NCBI RefSeq assembly: GCF_017873415.1
Contig: NZ_JAGGKD010000018.1
Location: 1-41,117, forward strand
Direction: 5' to 3'
Source: Methanolobus bombayensis
GTDB lineage: Archaea > Halobacteriota > Methanosarcinia > Methanosarcinales > Methanosarcinaceae
DNA length: 41,117 nucleotides
A program made the position numbers and the translations under genes. Shown in pieces: positions 8,096 through 17,037 of this stretch (its first letter is position 1; every line of letters begins with the position of its first letter). The notes under the pieces are model-generated. The model was not told the origin of the DNA. It saw nothing but the letters and a program-made list of their open reading frames with translations, and did no database searches.

Positions 8096-9673
8096 TTACA
8101 TCTCGTTGATAATTTCTACTGCTTCCTGTGGTATGAAGAATTCATCATCTTCGCTGAGTGTGGAATCTCCATCTGCCATTGGTACAGCAACGACAATACC
8201 TTCAAGATCGTATTCTGTGCCGTCAATTCTGAGAATATCCTTGCTTACAGGAAGTTCAGCTTCTCCGTTGATTATGATGACAGGGTTTGCTGCGTCAGTT
8301 GTATCAAGTTCCCAGTCTTCTGCGAATGCATCGCTTACTTCTACAAAGAGTTCTTCAGAGACTTCATCAAGGTTAAAGCCGAATGCATCAGCAACACATG
8401 TTGCGAGTTCGGTGTTATCGAGGAGTCCGGTTGGCTTCTCAGGACCGTATGCATAGAGTGGTACATCTCCGCCTGTGTGACCACCTGTTGTCCATCCAAT
8501 TACAGACTCGCCTGCTCCGCCATTAATAGGATCAATGATCTCGTCTACTGAGACGTCAGTGTAAGTAAGTTCTGGATAAGCACCATTGGTGTTCTCGTTT
8601 CCTATTGTCATACCACCAGTGTTGTGGTCAGGGAACACGATTACAAGTGTGTGTCCATCTTCTTCAGCGAAGTCAACAGCTATCTTTACAGCGTCATCAA
8701 ATGCAATGAAGTCGGTTACCATGTACAGTTCGTCATTAGCATGTCCTGCCCAGTCGATCTGGCTACCTTCTACCATAAGGAAGAACCCGTCTTTGTCCTG
8801 TGAAAGAAGCTCAATTGCCTTGTCTGTCATTTCTGCGATTGAAGGCTGCTCAGTTCCCTCGCGGTTCATTTCAGCTTCCATGTGGCTGCTTGCGAACATT
8901 CCCCAGGTCTTACCGGTTATGATCGCTTCCATCTCGGTCTTTGTTGTAACGTAGTTGTAACCTTCGTCGATAAGAACTTCTGTGAGGTTTTCGCCATCTT
9001 CACGCTCGCCGCCGTCTGCTTCTGTAATTAAGTGGCGTTCTGCTCCGCCGAATACTACATCAATGTCCTGGTAGACCATGTGCTCCATAATCTCGTTGTC
9101 CATGCCTCTGTCGTGAATGTGTACTGCGTAAGCTGCAGGTGTTGCATGGGTTATGCGGGATGTTGCTACAAGACCGGTTGCCTTTCCTTCGAGCTTTGCA
9201 CCTTCAAGGACTGATGCTATTGGAGCGTATGGCTCAGCCATATCTTCTGCATCATAGATAGAAAGGAGATCTTCTGTCCTTGGTCCGACACCAAGGAATC
9301 TGGCGGTTGTCTTTTCACCTGTTGCAAATGCTGTTGCTGCTGCTGCAGAGCCGGTGATGACTGAGTTTGCCATGTTTGTGGAAACCATCCCGGTATACAT
9401 GCTGTCAAGCTGTAGTTCTTCTCCACCCTCTTCTGCAAGGTACCAGCGTGCAAGGGTCTGTATGTTCTGGTCACATCCGTCAGGAACCATCACAATAACA
9501 TTTTTAATTTTTTGGTTAGAGTTTTTGTCTGAAATATATTGACCTTTGTTTTTGTAATCATCATCATCCCATTTGTTGTTATTGTTCTTGCCAGCCATAG
9601 CAGCAGCTGCACTTCCAAGAACAAGCATGCATACAACAAATAATGCAAATATTAATGTGTGTCTTTTATCCAT
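8096..9673 (-). CDS. phoA: Exported alkaline phosphatase (PhoA family)
   Basis: 525-residue secreted phosphomonoesterase. A signal peptide (MDKRHTL then a hydrophobic run, SAAAAMAG) precedes an Asn/Asp/Lys-rich linker. The catalytic block VITGSAAAATAFATG places the nucleophile at about Ser109, with Gly108 where E. coli PhoA has Asp101. Metal ligands appear in MVPDGCD, MVEGSQIDWAGHANDE, FPDHNTGG and GHTGGDVPLYAYGP. A roughly 60-residue C-terminal domain (VIIINGEAELPVSK onward) follows. I chose ATG 9673, with GGTGA just upstream, over an in-frame ATG at 9694. Monocistronic; GTATATAG near 9783-9790 is a plausible TATA box with a long leader. It probably scavenges phosphate outside the cell. Confidence 0.92.
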   Translation of the reverse strand: MDKRHTLIFALFVVCMLVLGSAAAAMAGKNNNNKWDDDDYKNKGQYISDKNSNQKIKNVIVMVPDGCDQNIQTLARWYLAEEGGEELQLDSMYTGMVSTNMANSVITGSAAAATAFATGEKTTARFLGVGPRTEDLLSIYDAEDMAEPYAPIASVLEGAKLEGKATGLVATSRITHATPAAYAVHIHDRGMDNEIMEHMVYQDIDVVFGGAERHLITEADGGEREDGENLTEVLIDEGYNYVTTKTEMEAIITGKTWGMFASSHMEAEMNREGTEQPSIAEMTDKAIELLSQDKDGFFLMVEGSQIDWAGHANDELYMVTDFIAFDDAVKIAVDFAEEDGHTLVIVFPDHNTGGMTIGNENTNGAYPELTYTDVSVDEIIDPINGGAGESVIGWTTGGHTGGDVPLYAYGPEKPTGLLDNTELATCVADAFGFNLDEVSEELFVEVSDAFAEDWELDTTDAANPVIIINGEAELPVSKDILRIDGTEYDLEGIVVAVPMADGDSTLSEDDEFFIPQEAVEIINEM

Positions 9674-9898
9674 CAAATCACCAACCTTTTTCAAGGTTTC
9701 TGGCAGGATTTTGGATTTGAGGCACTAGTAGTTTCCACAAATGAATTATGTAGTTAAATTGTGTTTTTCATTTATCCGTAGCGCTATATACAAAATTTCA
9801 TCTACAATAGGCATATGTGATTATATGTTTCTATATATTTCTTTGAAGGCGCAGCATGTGTATTTATAAAGAAAAGTAATAATTATAAACTGAAAAAA

Positions 9899-10681
9899 CT
9901 ATGCTTTTCTGATATTGCTATAATACATGCACTCTTCCCTGCTGAAAAGGGGCATATCGATATCATCATCAACTACCTGGACAGGTGCACCTCTTACAAT
10001 TACAGCAGGCACACTTTCACCGGCTTCACCCATAAGTATCTGTGCTGCAGAAACAAGATTATCAGCAACTGCTTTACGGGTTATTGTCATTTCTTTCCCA
10101 AAAAGATCACAGCTTCCCCTTGCATCCTCTACAGGAATTATCCCGGAAGTCCCAAGGGCAATTCCAACACAACCAAGTCTCAGGGGCTGTGTCCGGCTGT
10201 CACCCACAATTACTCCAATATTGCATTTACAAAGTTCCTTGATTTTCTGTCTAATACTTCCTGCACTTTTCTGTGCGTTTTCCGGAAGGAGGACCACATA
10301 ACCTTCAGGTGCATTGGAATCGTCTATGCCGGCATTTGGTGCCAGCGTACCTCTGGTAATTGTTAATGCTGCTCCCGGAACTCCTCCAAATATTTCATCA
10401 CATTCCTGAACTATGAGCTCCATTTCCCTTTCATCCAGCTGGTATTTTTCAGCAAGCTTTTTGGCTTTCTCCCCTGGAGTGATGTCATCAAGGCGTACAA
10501 GGCGTCCCTCTGCTGTTGCAAGTGGAGATTCGGCAATGATGAGAATGTCATTATCCTGCAACTCCAATCCCTGTTTTTCAAGTGAATCAATGATTACCTC
10601 TGCAATGTTGTCGCCGGGTTTAATAATTGGAGTTTTGACACCAAACATTTGCAGGAATGGCAAAGATGGCTCTTGCGGCAT
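9899..10681 (-). CDS. CofE-like gamma-glutamyl ligase (F420-0:L-glutamate ligase family)
   Basis: 260-residue protein of the CofE family, which adds glutamate through its gamma-carboxyl to coenzyme F420-0 using GTP. Family-like blocks are VEIIDSLEKQGLELQDNDILIIAESPLATAEGR in shortened form near residues 28-58, VGDSRTQPLRLGCVGIALGTSGI, and a C-terminal IVRGAPVQVVDDD. It is the last gene of the C1 operon, its ATG overlapping the thiC-like stop as TAATG. In this setting it may be a paralogue acting on another substrate (for example a folate or pterin) rather than the main F420 enzyme; this is inference. It ends at TAG; readthrough would add 25 residues of no recognisable character before TAA. 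Confidence 0.75.
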   Translation of the reverse strand: MPQEPSLPFLQMFGVKTPIIKPGDNIAEVIIDSLEKQGLELQDNDILIIAESPLATAEGRLVRLDDITPGEKAKKLAEKYQLDEREMELIVQECDEIFGGVPGAALTITRGTLAPNAGIDDSNAPEGYVVLLPENAQKSAGSIRQKIKELCKCNIGVIVGDSRTQPLRLGCVGIALGTSGIIPVEDARGSCDLFGKEMTITRKAVADNLVSAAQILMGEAGESVPAVIVRGAPVQVVDDDIDMPLFSREECMYYSNIRKA

Positions 10682-11928
10682 TAGTTATCTCCTGTAAGAT
10701 AATTTTTCATTATTTTTATGGCGCAATAATCCCCGCACATTGAGCAGGGTCCTTCATCAGGACACATTTGTGAAGGCTTTGCAGGATCAATGGCAAGTTC
10801 TGCCTGTCCTCTCCAGTCAAAGTTTGCTCTTTTTTCAGCAAGCATCATGTCAGCATCATTTAATCCATATTTCATAGAATCTCCAATGTGAGCTGCAATC
10901 CTGAATGCAATAAGTCCTTCTTTAACCTGTTGTGGATCTGGAAGTGAAAGATGTTCTGCCGGTGTTATGTAACAGAGATAATCTGCACCTGCACCACTTG
11001 CCATGCTTGCACCAACTGCTCCTGCAATATGGTCGTAACCAACTGCAATGTCAGTAGGCAGAGGTCCGGCAACAAAGAGTGGAAAATCAGCTTTGTCCTT
11101 GTATAATTTCACAGAATCCGGAATATCAGCTGCCTGTATATGACCACCCATGCCATTGATTATTACCTGCACACCCATTTCATTTGCTCTTTTTGCAAGT
11201 GTTGCATTCGTCTCAATTTCCATTAACTGGGCGCTATCTTTCAGGTCATGGATGCATCCGCTTCTCATGGTGTTCCCAAGGGATAGTACAACATCATTTT
11301 TTCTGAGTATTTCCATTATCTCATCAAAATGCTCGATAAAAGGATTCTCACATTCATTAAGAAGCATGAAACTGCTGGTAAAGGAACCACCTTTTGAGAC
11401 CATTCCCATAACTCTGCCTGTGCCTTTGAGTTGTTCAAGCATCTCCTTTTCCACGCAATGAAGCAGTACTGAACTTACTCCCTCATCAACATGTTTTTTC
11501 AGGTAGGAAAGTATATCATTAATAGTTAAGTTCTCCATTCCACATTCAACGATTGTCTGGTAGATCGGAACTGTTGTAACAGGGAGTTCTGTATTCTCAA
11601 AAACCATTTTCCTTATGGCAGATATATCGCCCCCCATTGAAAGATCGGTAATTGTAGCTGCACCATATTGCTGTGCGACCTTAACCTTTTCGACCTCTGC
11701 TTCCGGGTCAATCGCAGCGGATGAGGTTCCAAGGTTAACATTGATCTTGGTCCTTGCACCTTTGCCAATCGCAACAGGCGGGCACCCTTTACGTGTCATT
11801 ATTACAAGGCTGCCATTTGCAACCCTTTCCAGAACAAGTTCTTTATCAATATTCTCTGCTTTTGCAACTTCCAGCATCTCAGGTGTGAGGATGCCCTCTT
11901 TTGCATGGTCGATTTGCGTTTTTGTCAT
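10681..11928 (-). CDS. ThiC-family radical SAM enzyme (phosphomethylpyrimidine synthase or paralogue)
   Basis: 415-residue member of the ThiC family, which rearranges aminoimidazole ribotide by a radical SAM mechanism. Family motifs: NVNLGTSSA, ATITDLSMGGDI, PVTTVPIYQ, VSKGGSF, ENPFIEHFDEI, GPLPTDIAVGYDHI and YITPAEHLSLP. The C-terminal cluster motif is CSMCGDYC, i.e. Cx2Cx3C, one residue shorter than the classical ThiC Cx2Cx4C (CSMCGPKFC). Candidates are thiamine HMP synthase or the related 5-hydroxybenzimidazole synthase (BzaF) for cobamide lower-ligand synthesis; methanogens are known to use 5-hydroxybenzimidazolyl cobamide. Embedded in the C1/folate operon with TAATG overlaps at both ends, so tightly coupled to metF and the cofE-like gene. 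Confidence 0.85.
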   Translation of the reverse strand: MTKTQIDHAKEGILTPEMLEVAKAENIDKELVLERVANGSLVIMTRKGCPPVAIGKGARTKINVNLGTSSAAIDPEAEVEKVKVAQQYGAATITDLSMGGDISAIRKMVFENTELPVTTVPIYQTIVECGMENLTINDILSYLKKHVDEGVSSVLLHCVEKEMLEQLKGTGRVMGMVSKGGSFTSSFMLLNECENPFIEHFDEIMEILRKNDVVLSLGNTMRSGCIHDLKDSAQLMEIETNATLAKRANEMGVQVIINGMGGHIQAADIPDSVKLYKDKADFPLFVAGPLPTDIAVGYDHIAGAVGASMASGAGADYLCYITPAEHLSLPDPQQVKEGLIAFRIAAHIGDSMKYGLNDADMMLAEKRANFDWRGQAELAIDPAKPSQMCPDEGPCSMCGDYCAIKIMKNYLTGDN

Positions 11929-12809
11929 TATTGTTTCTTCCTGATATCGGCCATTTCAAGTATGGTTGGTGTATTGTTATGTTTCCCAATTGGCATGAGA
12001 TGAATTCCACGGCAAAGTTTTTGCAGTTCTTTTATTGCCTCTGCACAAATAGCCATTCCTTCTTCTTTTGGTTTTTCAGCAGCTTCCATTCTCTCAATAA
12101 TCTCATCAGGCACATTTATTCCCGGAATGTTCCCATTCATGAATCTAGCCATGTTTGCAGATCTGAGTGGAATTACTCCTGCAATGATCGGAACTTCAAT
12201 GTCTCCAATAGATTCCATGAATGATTCGAACATGGAAATATCGTAAACAGCCTGAGTCTGCATGAACTCAATGCCTGTTTTGACCTTTTTTCGTAGTTTC
12301 ATCATCTGTGCTTTTTTGGAAGGATCAGTATTTGTTACAGCACCTAAAACAAACTGTGGCGGATTCTCTATTGGATTTCCTGCAATATCGTATCCATTAT
12401 GCATATTTTTTATAATGCTCAGAAGCTGCACTGAGTCCAGATCATAAACCGGCCTTGCTTTCGGGTGATCTCCTTTTGTTGTGTGGTCACCTGTCATAAT
12501 ACAGAGGTTCCTGATGCCCATAGAGTATGCTCCAAGCAGGTCGGATTGTAGTGCAAGTCTGTTCCTGTCCCTGCATGTGAGCTGCATGATAACTTCGTGA
12601 CCGCCGTCAAGGAGAGCTTTACTCACTGCCAGCGGGCTCATACGCATGATGGCTTTCTGGTTGTCAGTTACATTGAGAGCGTCAACCCATCCTCTTGTGA
12701 GTTCCGCATCAGAAAGCATGTCTGCAAGGTCTGTTCCCTTGGGAGGGCTAACCTCTGCTGTTATCAGAAAATCGTTTGATGTGAGTTTGTCTTTGAAGGT
12801 CCGGGACAT
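11928..12809 (-). CDS. metF: 5,10-methylenetetrahydrofolate reductase (MetF family)
   Basis: 293-residue TIM-barrel flavoprotein of the MetF family, interconverting methylene- and methyl-tetrahydrofolate. Recognisable blocks: TAEVSPPKGTD at the N-terminus, VDALNVTDNQKA, MQLTCRDRNRLALQSDLLGA (key ligand-binding region, about residues 75-94), NLCIMTGDHT, and FMQTQAVYD. Its start follows the MetV-like gene by about 72 bases and its stop overlaps the thiC-like start (TAATG). Methanosarcina species are known to have THF-specific enzymes beside tetrahydromethanopterin ones. Pairing with a MetV-like iron-sulfur protein suggests a MetFV complex with ferredoxin or another low-potential donor rather than NADH alone. 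Confidence 0.9.
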   Translation of the reverse strand: MSRTFKDKLTSNDFLITAEVSPPKGTDLADMLSDAELTRGWVDALNVTDNQKAIMRMSPLAVSKALLDGGHEVIMQLTCRDRNRLALQSDLLGAYSMGIRNLCIMTGDHTTKGDHPKARPVYDLDSVQLLSIIKNMHNGYDIAGNPIENPPQFVLGAVTNTDPSKKAQMMKLRKKVKTGIEFMQTQAVYDISMFESFMESIGDIEVPIIAGVIPLRSANMARFMNGNIPGINVPDEIIERMEAAEKPKEEGMAICAEAIKELQKLCRGIHLMPIGKHNNTPTILEMADIRKKQ

Positions 12810-12881
12810 CGGGAAAGTATATGTTTGTCAGGGTTTTAAAATCATCGCAGAGGCTACAAAGTATTTATCGTTTGCAAATAA

Positions 12882-13493
12882 TCACTCAGTAATTTCATCC
12901 ACTGTCCATATCTTATCCAGCAGGTCGAGTCTTCCAATTTTCTCAAGCCTGTTGCAGATAAGCTCCCATGCACAATCCTTTTCAGAATCGATTTCACATT
13001 TTCCGTTTACAGAACCTCCACAGGGTCCGTTTAGCAAATGCTTGGGACATAAACTCTTCGGACACACACTGCCAAAATAATATATCTTGCATTCACCACA
13101 CATGGCACAGAGTTCGGGAACAACTTCTCCCTGGGTTCTTCCTCCAAGGGATACAGTGTCATTTGATGGATAAACCGGCACATCCACAACACCGGCTACA
13201 ATAGAAACTCCGCTTCCGCAGGCCATTACAAGAATAGTCTTAGCATCCTTTATTGCAGGATTCTTTTCAACGAGTGAATCATATGAAGCTACACTACAGG
13301 CTGCACTTGGGATTACCCAGCCGACAACATGTTTTCCTGCATCTTCAAGACGCTGGCACATCTCCAGAACTTCAGGCTCTCCACCAACGTGTATCTTTGC
13401 TGCACATGCGTTGCAGCCGACAACGAAGATATCATCCTCGTCTTTCAGTATTTCAAGTATCTCTTCAAAGGGTTTCGCAGATGAGATTATCAT
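12882..13493 (-). CDS. metV: MetV-like iron-sulfur subunit of methylenetetrahydrofolate reductase
   Basis: 203-residue protein of the MTHFR C-terminal/MetV family. It is cysteine-rich: VVGCNACAAK near the N-terminus, CAMCGECKIYYFGSVCP and CPKHLLNGPCGG in the C-terminal half, consistent with iron-sulfur or zinc sites. In acetogens MetV is the partner of MetF and passes electrons to it. Here it lies directly before metF, and its ATG overlaps the DHPS-like stop (ATGA), so it is co-translated with that gene. The gene order supports a folate-linked methyl branch. Electron donor not determinable. Confidence 0.85.
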   Translation of the reverse strand: MIISSAKPFEEILEILKDEDDIFVVGCNACAAKIHVGGEPEVLEMCQRLEDAGKHVVGWVIPSAACSVASYDSLVEKNPAIKDAKTILVMACGSGVSIVAGVVDVPVYPSNDTVSLGGRTQGEVVPELCAMCGECKIYYFGSVCPKSLCPKHLLNGPCGGSVNGKCEIDSEKDCAWELICNRLEKIGRLDLLDKIWTVDEITE

Positions 13494-14725
13494 AATTCCC
13501 TCAGGTAACCATGCTCCACATCCATGTCATTTTCAAGCACTTCCGCAATCATCTCCGCGATCAAAGGAAGGTTGCGTGCCTGGAATGAGAGCTTATGGAC
13601 CAGTTTCTCAAATTGTAATATGGTTCCTATTATGAGTACATTGGTTTTGTCGGTTTCGTGTGATACTGCATCACGTTCAAGGGCAGCATCTCCGCCTCTT
13701 GCAAGGATCTCCTGCTTGATTATCAATGCCTCGGTGGTGGTGATGTTGTTCACACGGATTACCTTGCTAACGGTTTTGTTCTTCATGACCTTTGCACCGG
13801 TGCCGGTAACACGCATGCTCTTCATTAGGTATTCAGCATCATCCGGGTGTGTTATATCTGAAATGCTAACTTCAAAATCGCCTTCCTTCACAAAAGGCTG
13901 TCTTTTTCTCATTGCAGCCGCCACCTCTACAACATCCTTTGTTTCAGGGATATCATGCGTCCTTACAATATGAGCTCCCTTGTGAACTACTATAGCAGTC
14001 GCAGCAAGGCTTCCGTATAGTCTTTCGTTTGCAGGCTTGTGCAGCACAGCATCAATACATGATTTCCGTGAAACTGCTGCAAGCAGCGGCCTGTCAAATA
14101 TCCTTAGACTCTCGAACTGGTCTATGGTCTCAAAATCAAATATCGGGTCTTTTTCTGCTATCCATTTACCAACTGCAGGGTCAAGAATAAGTTTGGTGGT
14201 TTCTATGCCTTTAGCATCTGCTCTGCTTATAATATCAGCTAGTGATTGCATGATCGCATCCATGCCAATTGGATCACCGGGAAGTTCTTCTGATGCCATT
14301 ACAACAGCAGGGCAATCGTATTCAGCAACAACATCCATCATCTCAGGATTTGTGGTAAATCCCGAAACATCATTGATAATGTCCGCACCATGTTTCAGTG
14401 ATTCCTTTGCAACGCTTGCATAAACAGTGTCTACAGAAATAATTGCATCCACGTTATCATTCAGTATTTCCAGTGCAGGTATCATGCGATTGAGTTCTTC
14501 TTCCTCGCTTATCACCGGACTTGCAAGAGGCCATGTTGAACGTGCACCAATATCAATTATGGTCGCACCGTCATCGATCATCTTTTGTGCAACCTCAAGA
14601 AGAGAATCGTTACTAACAACAGATCCCTTGTAAAAGGATTCCTTGCTGAGGTTGATGATACCCATAAGTCTTACAGGATGTTCGTCACCAACTTTCAAGC
14701 CGCATATGTCTACATCAACAACCAT
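13490..14725 (-). CDS. Dihydropteroate synthase-related protein with C-terminal extension
   Basis: 411 residues: an N-terminal TIM barrel of the DHPS family (about 1-275) and a C-terminal extension of about 130 residues. Barrel motifs: LMGIINLSKESFYKGS, TIIDIGARSTWP (where classical FolP has GGESTRP), NDVSGF and LDPAVGKWI. DHPS joins pABA or a pABA ribotide to a dihydropterin. Classical FolP is about 280 residues, so the extension is distinctive. Archaeal DHPS-like proteins act in methanopterin synthesis; here, ahead of metV and metF and beside folD, a role in making or handling folate is plausible but unproven. The 89-base gap upstream holds a CTTATATTTTA that could serve as its own TATA box. 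Confidence 0.82.
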   Translation of the reverse strand: MVVDVDICGLKVGDEHPVRLMGIINLSKESFYKGSVVSNDSLLEVAQKMIDDGATIIDIGARSTWPLASPVISEEEELNRMIPALEILNDNVDAIISVDTVYASVAKESLKHGADIINDVSGFTTNPEMMDVVAEYDCPAVVMASEELPGDPIGMDAIMQSLADIISRADAKGIETTKLILDPAVGKWIAEKDPIFDFETIDQFESLRIFDRPLLAAVSRKSCIDAVLHKPANERLYGSLAATAIVVHKGAHIVRTHDIPETKDVVEVAAAMRKRQPFVKEGDFEVSISDITHPDDAEYLMKSMRVTGTGAKVMKNKTVSKVIRVNNITTTEALIIKQEILARGGDAALERDAVSHETDKTNVLIIGTILQFEKLVHKLSFQARNLPLIAEMIAEVLENDMDVEHGYLREL

Positions 14726-14814
14726 TATTCAACCTGGTAGTTTTGATCAAAGGATAAACAACTAAAATAGCTTAATCAAAATAGTATTCAATTAATAAAA
14801 TATAAGTGTGCTTA

Positions 14815-15675
14815 TCAGCTGTTTGAAGCTGCCATAAGCACATGTTCCATGAGAATTGCAATGGTCATCGGACCAACGCCTCCTGGAACGGGGGTTATAA
14901 GTGAAGCTTTCTTCACTACATTATCGAAATCAACATCACCGTAAACCTTGCCTTCTTTCTCGGTGATTCCCACGTCAAAGATCACTGCACCTTCTTTTAC
15001 CATATCTGCTTTAATAAGGTGCATCACACCGGTCCCAACTACAAGGATGTCTGCATCAAGTGTAAACTTTGTCAGGTCATCAGTAAAGACGTGGCAAACA
15101 GAAACAGTTGCATTCCTGTTGATAAGCATTGCAGCCATGGGTTTTCCAACAACATTGCTATGTCCTACAATAACTGCATGTTTTCCCTGGATTTCCACAT
15201 CATACTCTTCCAGTGCCCTGATAACTCCTTTTGGAGTACATGGCACAAGTCCTTCATCGCCGATGAGGAGTTTACCCATGTTGTATGGGTGGAACCCATC
15301 TGCATCCTTTGCAGGGTCGATTGCAATCATTGCTGATTTATCATCAAGGTGTTCTGGAAGAGGCAACTGGAGGAGAATTCCGTGTATGTCCTGCCTATTG
15401 TTCAATTCCTGAATACGCAGCATGAGTTCTTCCTGTGTGGTGGACTCAGGCATATTGTGGTCCTCTGCGTGTATTCCAACCCTGTCACATGCTTTGTGTT
15501 TAAGGCGGACATACATCTTTGAAGCAGGGTCCTCACCGACAAGTATGGTTGCAAGTCCGGGTGTGATTCCCTTCTCTGCTTTGAGCTTGTCAATTCCCTG
15601 CTTAACCTGTTCTTCCACTTTCCTTGAAAGGCTTCTGCCATCAATCTTTCTGGAATCGTAGTTCTCTTCTGCCAT
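14815..15675 (-). CDS. folD: Bifunctional methylenetetrahydrofolate dehydrogenase/cyclohydrolase
   Basis: 286-residue FolD, oxidising methylene-THF to methenyl-THF and hydrolysing it to 10-formyl-THF. The catalytic YVRLK (Tyr and Lys four apart) follows GEDPASKM; the region [12 protein letters not shown] and the Rossmann signature [15 protein letters not shown] are typical, and the C-terminus has [14 protein letters not shown] start at ATG 15675 ([13 protein letters not shown]), preceded by AGGTG; the longer frame runs into the end of glyA with no homology. It lies 46 bases after glyA. Together with glyA and purN it links serine-derived C1 units to purine synthesis. Confidence 0.95.
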   Translation of the reverse strand: MAEENYDSRKIDGRSLSRKVEEQVKQGIDKLKAEKGITPGLATILVGEDPASKMYVRLKHKACDRVGIHAEDHNMPESTTQEELMLRIQELNNRQDIHGILLQLPLPEHLDDKSAMIAIDPAKDADGFHPYNMGKLLIGDEGLVPCTPKGVIRALEEYDVEIQGKHAVIVGHSNVVGKPMAAMLINRNATVSVCHVFTDDLTKFTLDADILVVGTGVMHLIKADMVKEGAVIFDVGITEKEGKVYGDVDFDNVVKKASLITPVPGGVGPMTIAILMEHVLMAASNS

Positions 15676-15721
15676 TATGCAAACACCTGTTGATTTTCTA
15701 TACAGGACCTGCGTTTTTGAT

Positions 15722-16957
15722 TTACTTGTAAACCGGGAATCCGCTGCACAGCTGCTCAACATCGGAGTTAACACCATTAAGGACCGAATCATTGTCAAGG
15801 TTGTTGATGACCTCTGCAATGTATCCTGCTATTTCCTTCATCTGGTCTTCCTTCATTCCTCTTGTTGCTGCTGCAGGTGTGCCAATTCTGATTCCGCTTG
15901 TAATGAATGGGCTTCTGGTCTCGAATGGAATGGTGTTCTTGTTAAGGACAATTCCTGCCTTGCTCATTCCTGCTTCGGCATCCTTTCCTGTGATGTCGAA
16001 CTTGTTGAGGTTAAGAAGCATTACGTGGTTGTCAGTTCCGCCGGAAACAATATCAAAGTCCCTTGCCTGAAGTTCCTTTGCAAGGACATCTGCGTTCTTA
16101 ACAGTCTGGATCTGGTCTGCCTTGAACTGCTCTCCCATTGCTTCCTTGAATGCAACAGCCTTTGCTGCGATGACGTGCATGAGTGGACCACCCTGGATTC
16201 CAGGGAACACTGACCTGTTAAGGTCCTTTGCGTACTCTTCCTTGCACATTACCATTCCACCCCTTGGACCTCTTAGGGTCTTGTGGGTTGTGGTTGTTAC
16301 AAAATCAGCATAAGGCACAGGACTTGGATGTGCGCCTCCAGCTACAAGACCTGCAATGTGTGCAATATCTGCAAGCAGGTATGCTCCTACTTCATCAGCA
16401 ATATCCCTGAATGCCTTGAAATCAAGGGTTCTTGAGTACGCTGAAGCACCGCAGACTATCATTTGTGGCTTGTTTTCCTTTGCCATTGTCATGAGTGCAT
16501 CATAGTCAAGGGCTTCAGTTTCCTTGTCAACACCGTATGGTACTATATTATAGAGCTGTCCAGCAAAGTTCACAGGACTTCCGTGTGACAGGTGACCTCC
16601 GTGTGTGAGGTCCATTGACATGATGGTGTCTCCAGGTTTGATAACTGAGAAATAACATGCCATGTTAGCACCGGAACCTGAATGCGGCTGGACGTTTACG
16701 TGTTCAGCACCAAAGATTGCTTTTGCCCTTTCAATGGCAAGGTCTTCTGCAATATCTACAAATTCGCAGCCACCGTAGTAGCGTTTTCCTGAGTATCCTT
16801 CTGCGTATTTGTTTGTCATTACAGAGCCCTGTGCTTCCATTACTGCACGACTTGTATAGTTCTCTGATGCTATCAGGTTCAGCTTGTAATCCTGACGGTT
16901 TGCTTCAAGCCTCAAGGCTTCTGCAATCTCCGGGTCAATTTCTGAGACATAAGACAT
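15722..16957 (-). CDS. glyA: Serine hydroxymethyltransferase
   Basis: 411-residue PLP enzyme converting serine and tetrahydrofolate (or a tetrahydropterin) to glycine and the methylene form. Signatures: [50 protein letters not shown] and the PLP-lysine segment [15 protein letters not shown] chose ATG 16957 ([10 protein letters not shown]), with GGTTGAT upstream, over a TTG three codons earlier. Upstream purN ends 80 bases away and downstream folD starts 46 bases away, so a purN-glyA-folD unit is likely. In methanogens SHMT may use THF or H4MPT; adjacency to folD favours THF. Confidence 0.95.
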   Translation of the reverse strand: MSYVSEIDPEIAEALRLEANRQDYKLNLIASENYTSRAVMEAQGSVMTNKYAEGYSGKRYYGGCEFVDIAEDLAIERAKAIFGAEHVNVQPHSGSGANMACYFSVIKPGDTIMSMDLTHGGHLSHGSPVNFAGQLYNIVPYGVDKETEALDYDALMTMAKENKPQMIVCGASAYSRTLDFKAFRDIADEVGAYLLADIAHIAGLVAGGAHPSPVPYADFVTTTTHKTLRGPRGGMVMCKEEYAKDLNRSVFPGIQGGPLMHVIAAKAVAFKEAMGEQFKADQIQTVKNADVLAKELQARDFDIVSGGTDNHVMLLNLNKFDITGKDAEAGMSKAGIVLNKNTIPFETRSPFITSGIRIGTPAAATRGMKEDQMKEIAGYIAEVINNLDNDSVLNGVNSDVEQLCSGFPVYK

Positions 16958-17037
16958 TGTTATCAACCATTAAATTCGATATCGATAGTAGTTGGATTCC
17001 TGCACAGCAGGATGTTATGGAATTTATATGAATCAAT

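Noticed and set aside
9821-9901. 25-codon amber readthrough extension of the cofE-like protein
   Set aside because: The added residues (FFQFIITFLYKYTCC and so on) show no conservation pattern; unlike the NSS and KaiC cases, TAG here looks like a true stop.
15675-15819. Longer N-terminus of folD reaching into glyA
   Set aside because: The extension has no homology and the ATG at 15675 has a ribosome-binding site and a normal FolD start.
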